Counted from the stretch's first letter, positions 17,472-27,763 are shown. The stretch: 64,000 nucleotides of DNA from Nocardioides zeae (GCF_030818655.1 NZ_JAUTAN010000001.1:496001-560000); one strand, 5' to 3'. Program-made: numbers and translations. Notes: generated by a model from the sequence alone, not told the origin.

Positions 17472-18398
17472 GTGGGTCTGCAACTCTCCCGGTCCGGCGC
17501 CGGTGCCGTTCGGCGTAGCGCCGCGAGCGCGCCCCGACGCGTCGCGCTGGCCGCCTCCCTGGGCGCTGCCCTGATCCTCCTGAGCGGTTGCTCGGAGGAG
17601 ACGCAGTACCAGCTGAAGCACTTCGGCCTGCCTGGTCAGGCCACGGAGGAGGCGCCTCACATCGCCGACCTCTGGATCTGGTCGTGGGTCGCCGCCCTGG
17701 CCACCGGCATCCTCGTGTGGGGCCTGATCTTCTGGGTCGTCGTGCGCTACCGCCGCCGCAGCGCGGACGAGGTCCCGGTGCAGACGCGCTACAACCTGCC
17801 GCTGGAGATCTTCTACACGATCGCCCCGGTCATGATGGTGATCGTCTTCTTCTTCCACACGGTGCAGGTGCAGAACACCGTGCTGGACGACTCCGAGCCC
17901 GACCTGACGCTGGAGATCGTCGGCCAGCAGTGGTCGTGGACCTTCAACTACCCCACCGACGGCGTCGGCGGCGGCGACCGCGAGGAGGTCGAGAGCTCGG
18001 AGTACGCCTACAACGTCGGCACCGCCTCGCAGATCCCGACCCTCGTGCTGCCCCTCGGCGAGACCGTCCGGTTCAACCTGCACTCGCCCGACGTGATCCA
18101 CGGCTTCTGGATCCCCGGCTTCCTCATGAAGATGGACGTCGTCCCCGGGCGGCTCAACCACTTCCAGGTGACGCCCACCGAGGAGGGCACGTTCGCCGGC
18201 AAGTGCACCGAGCTCTGCGGCGTCTACCACTCCCGCATGCTGTTCAACGTCGAGGTCGTCTCCCCGGAGGAGTACGACGCGTACGTCGAGGAGCTGGCGG
18301 AGAACGGCGACGTCTCCGCGAACGGCCCGCTGGTCGGCGGCGAGGACGCCCGCACGACGCGCGGCCTGCACAACGACGACAACGGAGGCTCCGAGTGA
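17472..18398 (+). CDS. ctaC: aa3-type cytochrome c oxidase subunit II
   Basis: A 308-aa lipoprotein-type subunit II that receives electrons from QcrC and passes them to subunit I. The signal peptide ends in a lipobox LLSGC (Cys about 39). Two membrane helices (about 63-85 and 113-133) are followed by the periplasmic cupredoxin domain with the CuA ligands: His in DVIHGFWIP and [12 protein letters not shown] near the end. The GTG start has GAGAGG 7 nt upstream. It overlaps ctaD by GTGA. Confidence 0.97.
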   Translation: MGLQLSRSGAGAVRRSAASAPRRVALAASLGAALILLSGCSEETQYQLKHFGLPGQATEEAPHIADLWIWSWVAALATGILVWGLIFWVVVRYRRRSADEVPVQTRYNLPLEIFYTIAPVMMVIVFFFHTVQVQNTVLDDSEPDLTLEIVGQQWSWTFNYPTDGVGGGDREEVESSEYAYNVGTASQIPTLVLPLGETVRFNLHSPDVIHGFWIPGFLMKMDVVPGRLNHFQVTPTEEGTFAGKCTELCGVYHSRMLFNVEVVSPEEYDAYVEELAENGDVSANGPLVGGEDARTTRGLHNDDNGGSE

Positions 18399-20194
18399 CC
18401 GCCACTGTTCCTGCCCCGGCGGCGAGCCAGCCGTCGGAGCCGTCCGAGACGCTCGTCCCCGGACGCAAGCCGCTCGGCGAGATGGTCGTCAAGCTCCTCA
18501 CGACGACCGACCACAAGCTCATCGGCAAGATGTACCTCGTCACGTCGTTCGCCTGGTTCTGCATCGGCGGCATCATGGCGCTCGTCATCCGGTCCGAGCT
18601 CGCGTTCCCCGGCCAGCAGGTCGTGAACGACGAGGTCTACAACCAGATGTTCACGATGCACGGCACGATCATGCTGCTGCTGTTCGCGACCCCGCTGTTC
18701 TTCGGGTTCTCGAACGTGATCATGCCGCTGCAGATCGGTGCGCCGGACGTGGCGTTCCCGCGTCTCAACATGTTCAGCTACTGGTTGTTCCTGTTCGGCG
18801 GCATCATCGCCGCGAGCGGCTTCTTCACCCGTGAGGGCGCGGCCAGCTTCGGCTGGTTCGCCTACACCCCGCTCTCCAACGAGGTGCGCAGCCCCGGTGT
18901 CGGTGGCGACCTGTGGATCATGGGTCTCTACATGGCCGGTCTCGGCACGATCCTCGGCGCGGTCAACTTCATCACCACGATCATCTGCATGCGCGCGCCC
19001 GGCATGACGATGTTCCGGATGCCGCTGTTCGTGTGGAACACGCTCATCACGAGCCTGCTCGTGCTCATCGCGTTCCCGATCCTGGCCGGCGCGCTGCTGA
19101 TGCTCGAGGCCGACAGGTCGATCGGCACCCACGTGTTCGACGCGTCCCACGGCGGGCCGATCCTGTGGCAGCACCTGTTCTGGTTCTTCGGCCACCCGGA
19201 GGTCTACATCATCGCGCTGCCGTTCTTCGGCATCGTGACGGAGATCCTCCCGGTGTTCAGCCGCAAGCCGATCTTCGGCTACGTCGGCCTCGTCGGCGCC
19301 ACGCTCGGCATCGCGATCCTCTCCGTCGCCGTGTGGGCCCACCACATGTTCGTGACGGGTGCGGTGAACCTGCCCTTCTTCTCCGGCATGACGTTCCTCA
19401 TCGCCGTGCCGACAGGTGTGAAGTTCTTCAACTGGATCGGCACGATGTGGGGCGGGTCGATCTCGTTCGACAACCCCATGCTGTGGTCGATCGGCTTCCT
19501 CACGACCTTCCTCTTCGGTGGTCTGACGGGCGTCCTGCTGGCCAGCCCGCCGCTCGACTTCCACGTCTCCGACTCCTACTTCGTGGTGGCGCACTTCCAC
19601 TACGTGGTGTTCGGCACCGTGGTGTTCGCGATGTTCGCCGGCTTCTACTTCTGGTGGCCGAAGATGACCGGCAAGATGCTCGACGAGCGTCTCGGCAAGG
19701 TGCACTTCTGGCTGCTGTTCGTCGGCTTCCACACGACGTTCCTCGTGCAGCACTGGCTGGGCGTCGAGGGCATGCCGCGTCGTTACGCGGACTACCTCGA
19801 GGGTGACGGCTTCACCCTGCTCAACCAGATCTCGACGGTCGGCGCCTTCATCCTGTCCGCCTCGATGCTGCCGTTCTTCTACAACGTCTACGTCTCGGCG
19901 AAGGGTCCGAAGGTCGAGGTCGACGACCCGTGGGGCTGGGGCCGCTCGCTGGAGTGGGCCACCTCCTCGCCGCCGCCGCGGCACAACTTCCACTCGATCC
20001 CGCGCATCCGCTCGGAGTCGCCGGCGTTCGACCTCCACCACCCGGAGATCGCCGCCCTGGAGCTGGCACAGAACTCGGCGGAGCGCGACGGCCGCGTGGC
20101 CGACGCCCCCGACATGGAGGGTCGCGAGGAGCACCTGCGCTCGCGCGGCGCCGACGTCGACCACGCCGACGACACGAAGGGCAAGGACAAGTGA
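18395..20194 (+). CDS. ctaD: aa3-type cytochrome c oxidase subunit I
   Basis: The catalytic subunit (599 aa, about 12 helices) reducing oxygen at the heme a3/CuB centre. Visible ligands are the heme a His in [10 protein letters not shown], CuB His with the cross-linked Tyr in [14 protein letters not shown], CuB His-His in [10 protein letters not shown], and the heme His pair in [11 protein letters not shown]. The long polar C-terminal tail is cytoplasmic. The start GTG overlaps ctaC and the stop overlaps ctaF, so the three genes are one unit. Confidence 0.98.
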   Translation: MTATVPAPAASQPSEPSETLVPGRKPLGEMVVKLLTTTDHKLIGKMYLVTSFAWFCIGGIMALVIRSELAFPGQQVVNDEVYNQMFTMHGTIMLLLFATPLFFGFSNVIMPLQIGAPDVAFPRLNMFSYWLFLFGGIIAASGFFTREGAASFGWFAYTPLSNEVRSPGVGGDLWIMGLYMAGLGTILGAVNFITTIICMRAPGMTMFRMPLFVWNTLITSLLVLIAFPILAGALLMLEADRSIGTHVFDASHGGPILWQHLFWFFGHPEVYIIALPFFGIVTEILPVFSRKPIFGYVGLVGATLGIAILSVAVWAHHMFVTGAVNLPFFSGMTFLIAVPTGVKFFNWIGTMWGGSISFDNPMLWSIGFLTTFLFGGLTGVLLASPPLDFHVSDSYFVVAHFHYVVFGTVVFAMFAGFYFWWPKMTGKMLDERLGKVHFWLLFVGFHTTFLVQHWLGVEGMPRRYADYLEGDGFTLLNQISTVGAFILSASMLPFFYNVYVSAKGPKVEVDDPWGWGRSLEWATSSPPPRHNFHSIPRIRSESPAFDLHHPEIAALELAQNSAERDGRVADAPDMEGREEHLRSRGADVDHADDTKGKDK

Positions 20195-20613
20195 AGGCGC
20201 TCCGCTCCGAGGTCTGGATCTTCCTGATCACGACCGTCTTCCTCGTGCTGGTCACGCCGGCGTACTGGTTCGTCACGGACGCCAGCGACGAGGGCGGCGA
20301 CTGGACGGGCACCTCGGCGCTCGTCATGACGACGCTGCTCGCGGCGATGGTGACGTGGTACCTGGGCTTCCAGGCCCGCAAGCTCGACGAGCGTCCCGAG
20401 GACCGCAAGGACGGTGAGATCGCCGACGGCGCGGGTGAGCTCGGGTTCTTCCCGCCGTACTCGTGGTGGCCGCTCTGGAACGCGATCGTGTTCGGCGTGC
20501 TGGTGCTCGGTGTCATCTTCGGCTGGTGGCTCTTCATGATCGGCTGCGCCTTCGGCATCCTGGCGCTGTCCGGCTGGGTGTTCGAGTACTACCGCGGGGT
20601 GCACGCCCACTGA
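20191..20613 (+). CDS. ctaF: Actinobacterial cytochrome c oxidase subunit IV
   Basis: A 140-aa membrane protein with four helices, typical of CtaF, an accessory subunit of the actinobacterial aa3 oxidase within the III2-IV2 supercomplex. It begins [21 protein letters not shown], and the C-terminal helix pair contains [13 protein letters not shown]. The GTG overlaps the ctaD stop. The family is restricted to actinobacteria, which supports the taxonomic call. Confidence 0.93.
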   Translation: MKALRSEVWIFLITTVFLVLVTPAYWFVTDASDEGGDWTGTSALVMTTLLAAMVTWYLGFQARKLDERPEDRKDGEIADGAGELGFFPPYSWWPLWNAIVFGVLVLGVIFGWWLFMIGCAFGILALSGWVFEYYRGVHAH

Positions 20614-20736
20614 TCAGGTCCCGCACAGGTGGCGGGGTTACGCTGGAAGCGCTCGTCGGACTCGTTCCGACGGGCGCTTTCGCGGTTCCGGAGGGGACCC
20701 AGCGGCACCCAGGGGCACTCGGGAAGGACGCAACGC

Positions 20737-21984
20737 ATGGCCTCGGACGACCTGTCGACCGGCACGAGCAGCTGGCGGTTCACCCGCCGCGGGTTGGTGC
20801 GCATCGTCGGCGCCGGCGGCGTGGCGGCCGCGCTCGGCGGTGCCGTCGCGGCGTGCAGCGGTGACGGGGGCGGCTCGGGCGACTCGGGCTCCGGGGCCAG
20901 CGGCGGAGCCGGCGGGGACGCGGCCGACCCGGTCGCGATCGTCACCAACCTGCCGGAGGGTGACGAGCCGGTCGCCGTCGACACCCAGGTGCAGGTCGAG
21001 GCGCAGAACGGCACCCTGTCCGGCGTCGCGCTCACGACGGCCGACGGCGCCGAGGTCGCGGGCGAGATGCGCGAGGGCGGCATCAGCTGGGCCGCCGGCA
21101 GCCTCCTCGACCCGGGCGCGTCGTACACGCTGACCGTGCAGGCGACCGGGGACGGCGGCGACACCTCCACCGAGCGCTCCTTCACCACGGTCGACCTCTC
21201 CCTCGACGAGCTGACCTACCCCTCGATCGCCCCCCTGGCCGACGAGGAGGTCGGGGTCGGCATGCCCGTCGTCGTGCGCTTCGACCTGGCGGTGACCGAC
21301 CACGCGACGTACGAGCAGCACATGCGGGTCACCAGCGAACCGGCGCAGGAGGGGTCCTGGCACTGGTTCGACGACCACGAGGTGCGGTGGCGGCCCCGGG
21401 AGTACTGGCAGCCCGGCACGGCCGTGACCGTCGACGTCGACGTGAAGAGCCTGCCCGCCGGCGGCGGGATCTACGGTCAGGAGAGCCGGACGGTCGCGTT
21501 CACGATCGGACGCTCGGTGATCCACCGCGTGGACGCCACGACGCACACGCTGACCTCGGTGGTCGACGGAGCGACGGCACGCACCATGCCCATCAGCGCG
21601 GGCAAGCCGGGTTTCGAGACCCGGTCGGGCATCAAGGTCATCATGGAGAAGTTCCGCGAGAAGACCATGGACGCCGCGACCACGGGCATCGAACCGGGGG
21701 ACCCGGACTACTACAACATCGAGGACGTGCAGTACGCGCTGCGCGTCACCACCTCCGGCGAGTTCCTGCACGCCGCCCCGTGGTCCGCCGGCTCGCAGGG
21801 CGTCGCCAACGTCAGCCACGGCTGCGTGGGCATGGCGACGGACGACGCGCGCTGGGTCTTCGAGAACTCCCGCCGCGGCGACGTCGTCGAGGTCACCGGG
21901 ACGGACCGGCAGATGACCCTCGAGAACGGGTGGGGCGACTGGAACGCCACCCCGGAGGCGTACGCCGAGGGTTCCGCCCTCTAG
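20737..21984 (+). CDS. Lipoprotein L,D-transpeptidase (YkuD domain)
   Basis: A 415-aa cell-wall enzyme making 3-3 peptidoglycan cross-links or attaching proteins. The N terminus has a twin Arg (TRRGLVRIVGAGG) and a lipobox (AVAAC), then a Gly/Ser linker. Two Ig-like domains (about 60-280) follow, then the YkuD catalytic domain with the His/Cys motif SHGCVGMATDDARWVF near residue 367. The ATG at 20737 has GGGAAGGA upstream; longer starts lack a signal peptide at the N terminus. It converges on the PIG-V-like gene, 27 bp away. Confidence 0.93.
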   Translation: MASDDLSTGTSSWRFTRRGLVRIVGAGGVAAALGGAVAACSGDGGGSGDSGSGASGGAGGDAADPVAIVTNLPEGDEPVAVDTQVQVEAQNGTLSGVALTTADGAEVAGEMREGGISWAAGSLLDPGASYTLTVQATGDGGDTSTERSFTTVDLSLDELTYPSIAPLADEEVGVGMPVVVRFDLAVTDHATYEQHMRVTSEPAQEGSWHWFDDHEVRWRPREYWQPGTAVTVDVDVKSLPAGGGIYGQESRTVAFTIGRSVIHRVDATTHTLTSVVDGATARTMPISAGKPGFETRSGIKVIMEKFREKTMDAATTGIEPGDPDYYNIEDVQYALRVTTSGEFLHAAPWSAGSQGVANVSHGCVGMATDDARWVFENSRRGDVVEVTGTDRQMTLENGWGDWNATPEAYAEGSAL

Positions 21985-22011
21985 GCCCGCGCGGCGCTGC
22001 GGACCAGCCCG

Positions 22012-23274
22012 TCAGGGATAGGCCGTACGACGCATCGTCAGCAGGAACGACGACTCCAGCCACGCGTGCTGGAGCAGGAGCCCCACCACGAGCACCCCGC
22101 CGAGCACGACCGCCTGGCCGGCTCGGGGCCAGCGGCGGCCGAGCGTCGGGAACGGCCACCAGACGACGAGCAGCAGGAGCGCGTAGCGCGTGATGCTCGG
22201 CGTGGGCCGGGCCGTCACGAGGAGAAACGCGCCGTAGGAGACGGCCCAGGCGCGCAGCTCGGGCGTCCAGGCCCGCGCCGCCGGCTGCAGGACGATCGCG
22301 AGCACGAGGAGCACGACGACGGCGACGTCCGCCGCGAGCGTGGCCCCCGTGACGCCGAGGAGCTGCCCCAGCCAGGTCTGCCAGCTGCGCTCCTCGGTCA
22401 GCACCCAGGCGCCCTGGGTGAGGAGGTACGCGTTCGGCTCTCCCGTGACCACGGCGGCCACGAGCGGCCAGAGCCCGAACGACAGGCCCGTCAGCACCAC
22501 GAGACCGCCGAGGCGGAGGAGCTCGCGGTGGGGGAGGGGACCCTCCGCGCGCCAGCGCCACCAGGCGTGGACGAGCAGCACCGGCACCAGGGCGAGGACC
22601 ACCGGTCGCGTGAGCGCGAGGAGCACGACCCAGGCGGCGACCGCGCCGTACCTCCGCCGGGAGAGCGCGTCGAGGACCAGCACGATGAGGAGGAGGCTCA
22701 GACCCTCCGTGTACGACGTCTGGAGGATCGCCCCGGCGGGTGCGGCGCTGATCGCCGTCGTGGTCACGAGGGCCACGTAGCGGCCACCGTGGCGGGCGAG
22801 CAGCCGGTACAGCAGCACGAGGGCCACCGTCGACGCCACGAGGCTCACGGTGGAGGCCGCGAGCCCGAACGAGGCGCCGGTGAGCGTCATGACCAGGCGG
22901 GCGAGAGCGGGTAGCGCGGGGAAGAACGCCCAGGGGTTCTGCTGGACCTCGCCGTCGTACCGGGGGAGCTCGGTGGGGTAGCCCTGCTCCGCGATGGTGC
23001 GGTACCACTGCCCGTCCCAGTTGGTGACGAGGTCGAAGTAGCCGGGGTCGGCGGGCACGGGTTCCACGAGGTAGAAGCCCTGACCCACGTCGAGGGCGAC
23101 CTGGTCGGCCCCGAGCCGCACCAGCATCCAGGCGTCGGCCAGGCGCGTCAGGAGCACGAGCGCGAGCGGCGGGAACCACCACGGGAGGCTGTCGAGCAGC
23201 GCCGCCGGGGAACGCCGACGGGCGCCCGGATCCTCGTCGGATCCGGGCGCCCGTGCGGAGGTGGACGTCACCAT
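22012..23274 (-). CDS. PIG-V-like integral membrane mannosyltransferase (GT-C)
   Basis: A 420-aa protein with about ten or more membrane helices. The first lumenal loop carries NWDGQWYRTIAEQGYP (residues 85-100), the WDG...Y...GYP signature of PIG-V-type polyprenol-phosphate mannose-dependent transferases that act on proteins or glycolipids. The acceptor is unknown. The start codon at 23274 places a strong 14-bp hairpin inside codons 8-18, and no alternative ATG/GTG exists before the first helix. It lies 36 bp downstream of qcrB on the same strand. Confidence 0.8.
   Translation of the reverse strand: MVTSTSARAPGSDEDPGARRRSPAALLDSLPWWFPPLALVLLTRLADAWMLVRLGADQVALDVGQGFYLVEPVPADPGYFDLVTNWDGQWYRTIAEQGYPTELPRYDGEVQQNPWAFFPALPALARLVMTLTGASFGLAASTVSLVASTVALVLLYRLLARHGGRYVALVTTTAISAAPAGAILQTSYTEGLSLLLIVLVLDALSRRRYGAVAAWVVLLALTRPVVLALVPVLLVHAWWRWRAEGPLPHRELLRLGGLVVLTGLSFGLWPLVAAVVTGEPNAYLLTQGAWVLTEERSWQTWLGQLLGVTGATLAADVAVVVLLVLAIVLQPAARAWTPELRAWAVSYGAFLLVTARPTPSITRYALLLLVVWWPFPTLGRRWPRAGQAVVLGGVLVVGLLLQHAWLESSFLLTMRRTAYP
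23220..23252 (-). terminator. Strong hairpin inside the 5' coding region of the PIG-V-like gene
   Basis: Perfect 14-bp arms GGGCGCCCGGATCC and GGATCCGGGCGCCC with a 5-nt loop, located 22-54 nt into the predicted reading frame and about 60 nt downstream of the qcrB stop. By form and position it resembles a qcrB terminator that the next gene has been annotated across, or an attenuator of that gene. Confidence 0.55.
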
Positions 23275-23287
23275 GGGGTGGAGGTCA

Positions 23288-23305
23288 GCCGGCCCGGAGG
23301 CCGGC
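23288..23305 (-). terminator. Small GC hairpin after qcrB
   Basis: GCCGGCC and GGCCGGC form a 7-bp stem with a CGGA loop, starting 6 nt after the qcrB stop on the minus strand. It is weak on its own but may act together with the hairpin at 23220-23252. Confidence 0.4.
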
Positions 23306-23310
23306 CGCCC

Positions 23311-25029
23311 TCAGTGTCCCTTGACCAGCGCGTCGCGGTCGTCGTCGTGCGAGCCGGCCTCGAGCTCGTGGCCGTCGTGCCCGTCGTGGTGGTGGTGCGC
23401 CGCCTCGAGCTCCGCAGCCGTGGGGGGCTGCAGGTTGTCGGCGAACCAGAACCGGTTGAGGGCCAGGCGCAGCCGCTCCTTGCGGTTGTGGGGACGCTCC
23501 ACACCGTTCTTGTCGACAGCGGGCTCCAGCTCCAGGAGCTGGTCGCGCTCGCGCTCGACGATCAGCGCCTGCTTGGCGTCGGGCAGCGGCAGGTGCCGCT
23601 CCGAGTAGGCGCCGTCCGGCGACCGCTCGATGATGCCCGTCTCGTAGCCGTGCAGCGCCTGCTCCTTCGCGTGACGCTGGAGCGAGATGCACCAGCGCTT
23701 CGTGATCCAGAAGGCCAGGATCGGCCCGAGGAAGATCGCGGCACGCAGGAAGTAGGTGATCTGGTTGATCGAGAGGTCCAACCTGATCGCGATGATGTCG
23801 TTGCCGCCGGCGAACAGCGCCAGGACGTAGAACGTCACGAGCGCCGCCATGAGGCCGGTGCGGGCAGGGGTGTCGCGCGGACGCTGGAGCAGGTGGTGCT
23901 CCCGCTTGTCGCCCGAGATCCAGTTGTCGATGAACGGGTACAGGATCAGGAAGATGATGATCAGCGTCGGCACCATGATGACGGTGAGGAACACCGGCAG
24001 CGCGAGCGTGACGCCCCAGAAGCTGACCTCGGTCCAGCCCGGGATGATGCGGAGGAGGCCGTCGGGCCAGCCCATGTACCAGTCGGGCTGGGATCCTGCG
24101 GTCACCTTCGTCGGGTCGTAGGGCCCGTACATCCAGATCGGGTTGATCGTCATCAGGCCGCCCATCAGCGCGGTCGCGCCGAAGACGATGAAGAAGAAGC
24201 CACCCGCCTTCGCGGCGTACACCGGCAGCATCGGGAAACCGACGACGTTCTGCTCCGTGCGGCCGGGGCCGGGCCACTGCGTGTGCTTGTGGTAGACGAG
24301 CAGCAGCATGTGGGCGGCGATCAGGCCGAGGATCAGGCCGGGGATCAGCAGCACGTGGATGATGTAGAGCCGCGGGATGATCGAGTGGCCCGGGAACTCG
24401 TCACCGAAGAGCAGGAACGAGCCGTAGGTGCCGACCACGGGGATCGACTTCACGAAGCCGTCGGCCGCGCGGACGCCGGTGCCGGAGAGCAGGTCGTCGG
24501 GGAGCGAGTAGCCGGTGAAGCCCTCGAGCGTGCCGAGCGTCAGCAGCAGGACGCCGATGACCCAGTTGATCTCGCGGGGCTTGCGGTAGGCGCCCGTCAG
24601 GAAGACGCGCATCATGTGGATGAGCATCGAGCCGATGAACAGGTGCGCCGCCCAGTGGTGCATCTGGCGGAGCAGCAGGCCGCCGCGCACGTCGAACGAG
24701 ATGTGCAGCGAGGAGTTGAAGGCCTCCGAGATGTACGAGCCGCGCAGCGGGGCGTAGGAGCCCTGGTACTCGATCTCGGTCATGCTCGGGTTGAACCAGA
24801 ACGTCAGGAAGATGCCCGTGATGAGGAGGACCACGAAGCTCCACAGGGCGATCTCGCCCAGCATGAAGGACCAGTGGTCGGGGAAGACCTTGCGCAGGTT
24901 CTTCTTGGCCAGGCCGGCCAGGCCGAGACGCTCGTCGGCCCAGTTGGCGGCTGCGCCCACCTTCGACGGCTTGCCGCTGCGGGCAGCGGTGCCTCCGTTG
25001 GTGTCGGCAACCTTGGACGTCGTGCTCAT
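23311..25029 (-). CDS. qcrB: Menaquinol-cytochrome c reductase cytochrome b subunit
   Basis: A 572-aa cytochrome b that oxidises menaquinol and holds hemes bL and bH. The axial histidine pairs lie in HHWAAHLFIGSMLIHMMR and YIIHVLLIPGLILGLIAAHM. The Qo motif is PDWYMG, the actinobacterial form of PEWY. The long cytoplasmic C terminus ends in a His-rich tail (about residues 543-572) not needed for the core function. The gene is 2 bp after qcrA. It is the target class of Q203-type inhibitors in mycobacteria (family knowledge). Confidence 0.97.
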   Translation of the reverse strand: MSTTSKVADTNGGTAARSGKPSKVGAAANWADERLGLAGLAKKNLRKVFPDHWSFMLGEIALWSFVVLLITGIFLTFWFNPSMTEIEYQGSYAPLRGSYISEAFNSSLHISFDVRGGLLLRQMHHWAAHLFIGSMLIHMMRVFLTGAYRKPREINWVIGVLLLTLGTLEGFTGYSLPDDLLSGTGVRAADGFVKSIPVVGTYGSFLLFGDEFPGHSIIPRLYIIHVLLIPGLILGLIAAHMLLLVYHKHTQWPGPGRTEQNVVGFPMLPVYAAKAGGFFFIVFGATALMGGLMTINPIWMYGPYDPTKVTAGSQPDWYMGWPDGLLRIIPGWTEVSFWGVTLALPVFLTVIMVPTLIIIFLILYPFIDNWISGDKREHHLLQRPRDTPARTGLMAALVTFYVLALFAGGNDIIAIRLDLSINQITYFLRAAIFLGPILAFWITKRWCISLQRHAKEQALHGYETGIIERSPDGAYSERHLPLPDAKQALIVERERDQLLELEPAVDKNGVERPHNRKERLRLALNRFWFADNLQPPTAAELEAAHHHHDGHDGHELEAGSHDDDRDALVKGH

Positions 25030-25031
25030 GG

Positions 25032-26144
25032 TCAGCCACGCTCCCAGTAGCTCGGACCGACGGGCTCGTCGAAGTCGCCCATCGCGTAGAGGTAACCCTC
25101 GTCGTCAGCAGCGAGGTGCATCTGCGGGAGGGGGTGCCCCGCCGGCCCGAAGACGACCTTGCCGGAGTCGGCGAGGTCGAAGGTGGACTGGTGGCAGGGG
25201 CACAGCAGGTGGTGGGTCTGCTGCTCGTTCAGCGCGATGGGGCAACCGACGTGCGTGCAGATCTTGGAGTAGCAGACGATCCCGTCGACGTCCCAGTTCT
25301 CACGGTCCGGGTTGCGGACGATGTCGCCGGGCGACATGCGGAGGACGATGACGGCGGACTTGACCTTCTCGATGAGCAGCTGCTCGTGGTCGAGGGCGGG
25401 ACGGAGCTCCTCGCCGTCCGGGCCGATCGGCGCCGGGAGGTGACCCTCGGAGTTGGGGACGAGACCCTCGGGCTCGCCGTTGAGCAGGTCGCCGATCTCG
25501 AGGTCGGCACGGTTGATCCGCGTGCCCAGCACATCGCGGACGATGTACATGCCCTCCATCCAGAAGGTCTTCTCGAGGCGGCTCGCGCTCATGTTGCGGG
25601 GGCCGAGGTCGCGCAGCGCCACGATCAGCGGGACGCCCGCGAAGGCGAGCGCGCCGAGGAGCGTGTTGCGGATGAGCGGGCGGCGGCCGATGCCGGACTC
25701 GTCGAGGCCCGCGGTGAGGGCCTTGAGGGTCGTCTCCCGGTCCTCCTCGCTCGACGCGGCCGGGTGGCGGAGCTCGGCGATCTCGACGTCGGTCATGAGC
25801 TTGCGGGCCCACTGGATGACGCCGACACCGATGGCCAGCATGCCGAGCCCGAGCGTGAGGCCGAGGAACAGGTTCGACGCGCCGAAGCCGAGGAACGTGT
25901 CGATCTCGCGACCGATCTCGAAGCTGAAGTAGGCCACCACGAAGAGGACGGCGCAGATCATCGAGAAGACGAAGAGTCCGGCGACCTGGCGCTCGGCGCG
26001 CTTCTCCGCCTTGGGGTCGACGTCCGTCGGACGCCAGACGTGGGCCGGGAGACCGGGCGCGACGTCCTGGTCCTCCAGGGGCTCCGGGACCCGCGAGTGT
26101 CCCGCTCCGTCGCCGGCGGCGGGGAGGTTGCTCTGGTCGCTCAC
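25032..26144 (-). CDS. qcrA: Menaquinol-cytochrome c reductase Rieske subunit
   Basis: A 370-aa Rieske 2Fe-2S protein. As in other actinobacteria it has an extended N terminus with three membrane helices (about 67-90, 100-125, 180-200) before the soluble domain. Cluster ligands are in CTHVGCPIAL and LLCPCHQSTFDL. The GTG at 26144 overlaps the qcrC stop by 4 nt and is preferred over an upstream start at 26192 that would run into qcrC. Confidence 0.96.
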   Translation of the reverse strand: MSDQSNLPAAGDGAGHSRVPEPLEDQDVAPGLPAHVWRPTDVDPKAEKRAERQVAGLFVFSMICAVLFVVAYFSFEIGREIDTFLGFGASNLFLGLTLGLGMLAIGVGVIQWARKLMTDVEIAELRHPAASSEEDRETTLKALTAGLDESGIGRRPLIRNTLLGALAFAGVPLIVALRDLGPRNMSASRLEKTFWMEGMYIVRDVLGTRINRADLEIGDLLNGEPEGLVPNSEGHLPAPIGPDGEELRPALDHEQLLIEKVKSAVIVLRMSPGDIVRNPDRENWDVDGIVCYSKICTHVGCPIALNEQQTHHLLCPCHQSTFDLADSGKVVFGPAGHPLPQMHLAADDEGYLYAMGDFDEPVGPSYWERG

Positions 26145-27022
26145 GCCGTTTCCTTGCCCTTCTTGGTGCGGGTCGTGTGCGCCGCGATCCACACGGCGAA
26201 TCCGACGAGGCCGCCGATGCCGACGACGAAGACGTAGAGGCCCTCACCCACGGGGCCGAGGCCGCCGAGGCTGAAGCCACCCTGCTGGGGCTGCTCCTGC
26301 AGCGTCTCCAGGAAGGCGATGACCTCGCGCTTGTTCTCCGGCGGGATGTTGCCGTCCGAGAACACGTCCATCTGCGACGGGCCGGTCAGCATGGCCTCGT
26401 AGATGTGCTTGTCGCTCACGCCGCGCAGCGAGGGCGCGTAGCCACCGCGGGGCATGGCGCCGCCGCGGCCGTTGAAGTTGTGGCACGCGGTGCAGTTCGT
26501 GAGGAAGATCTGCTGACCACGGTTGATCGCGGCGTCGCGCTCGTCCTCGGGGAGGTCGTAGATGTAGCTCGGGTCGTAGTCCGACTCGTCCGGCACGTCC
26601 GGGCCGGGCGCGAGCGACTGCACGAACGCGGCGAGGGCCGCGGTCTCGTCGTCGCTGTAGGCGACGTTCTTCCGGGGGTTCTGCTGACCCGGCTGCACCA
26701 TCGGCATGCGGCCGGTGCCGACCTGGAAGTCCACGGCCGCGCCGCCGACGCCCTGCAGCGAGGGGCCGAGCTGGTTGCCGTTGACGTCGAGGACGCCCTC
26801 GCCGTTCTGGCCGTGGCACGTCGAGCAGCCGACGAGGAAGAGCTCGCGGCCCTGCTCGACGAGCTCGGCGTTGTCTTGCGACTGCTCCGCCTGGCCGGCG
26901 GGCGCGAGGGCGGCGTAGGCACCACCCGTCACGAGCAGGGCGACCAGGAGGACCGCGAGGCCGGCGAAGCGGCCGCGGCGGTGGCGGGAGAGCCGGCCCG
27001 CAGATCGGTTCAGGAAACGCAA
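26141..27022 (-). CDS. qcrC: Diheme cytochrome c1 subunit of the bc1 complex
   Basis: A 293-aa cytochrome with two CXXCH heme sites, CSTCH (residues 66-70) and CTACH (177-181). This is the actinobacterial arrangement that replaces a mobile cytochrome c and wires bc1 directly to the aa3 oxidase. An N-terminal signal anchor (about 20-40) and a C-terminal helix (about 260-282) hold it in the membrane. The start is TTG at 27022 with AGGGA 7 nt upstream. Confidence 0.96.
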   Translation of the reverse strand: MRFLNRSAGRLSRHRRGRFAGLAVLLVALLVTGGAYAALAPAGQAEQSQDNAELVEQGRELFLVGCSTCHGQNGEGVLDVNGNQLGPSLQGVGGAAVDFQVGTGRMPMVQPGQQNPRKNVAYSDDETAALAAFVQSLAPGPDVPDESDYDPSYIYDLPEDERDAAINRGQQIFLTNCTACHNFNGRGGAMPRGGYAPSLRGVSDKHIYEAMLTGPSQMDVFSDGNIPPENKREVIAFLETLQEQPQQGGFSLGGLGPVGEGLYVFVVGIGGLVGFAVWIAAHTTRTKKGKETA

Positions 27023-27096
27023 CGTGATGTCCCTTGTTCAGGTCCGGACGAAAGTGCTCGTGCGGTAGGTCGGGGGCAAGAGGGGCGACCCGGGGG

Positions 27097-27756
27097 TCAC
27101 ATGATCAGGTAGATGGTCGCGAACAGACCGATCCACACGACGTCGACGAAGTGCCAGTAGTAGGACACCACGATGGCGGACACGGCCTGCTCGTGCGTGA
27201 ACCGCCGCGCGATGTAGGTGCGCCCCAGGACCAGCAGGAACGCGATGAGTCCACCCGTGACGTGGAGGCCGTGGAAGCCGGTCGTCAGGTAGAACATCGA
27301 GCCGTAGGCCGAGCTCTGCATCGTGAGGCCGGCGTGCACGAGCTCCGTGTACTCCAGCGCCTGGCCGGCCATGAAGACGGCGCCCATGGCGTAGGTGAGG
27401 ATGAACCACTCGCGCATGCCCCACAGGCCGACCTGGTGGAGCTTGCCGATGCGGGCGACGCGCGGGCCGCCCTTGGCGGCCGGTCGCTCGATGGCGAAGA
27501 CACCCATCTGGCAGGTGACCGAGGAGAGCACGAGGATCGTCGTGTTCGCGAGCGCGAACGGGACGTTGAGGTGCTGCGTGTCGGTGGCCCAGAGGTCCAC
27601 CTCCGCCGCACGGATCGTGAAATAGGCCGCGAACAGCGCCGCGAAGAACATCAGCTCGCTGGAGAGCCAGATGATCGTTCCCACGCTGACCATGTCGGGG
27701 CGGCCGTGCTGCCCGCGCAGACGGGAGGCCGGGATCGCTGCAGTTGCTGTCGCCAC
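27097..27756 (-). CDS. ctaE: aa3-type cytochrome c oxidase subunit III
   Basis: A 219-aa membrane protein of about five helices with the subunit III signatures [18 protein letters not shown] and [15 protein letters not shown] and the C-terminal [14 protein letters not shown]. The GTG at 27756 is chosen because a CATAAT box ends exactly 7 nt upstream (leaderless pattern). The ATG at 27765 would add three residues. It leads the ctaE-qcrC-qcrA-qcrB run, 74 bp before qcrC. Confidence 0.95.
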   Translation of the reverse strand: MATATAAIPASRLRGQHGRPDMVSVGTIIWLSSELMFFAALFAAYFTIRAAEVDLWATDTQHLNVPFALANTTILVLSSVTCQMGVFAIERPAAKGGPRVARIGKLHQVGLWGMREWFILTYAMGAVFMAGQALEYTELVHAGLTMQSSAYGSMFYLTTGFHGLHVTGGLIAFLLVLGRTYIARRFTHEQAVSAIVVSYYWHFVDVVWIGLFATIYLIM

Positions 27757-27763
27757 GAGCGCC

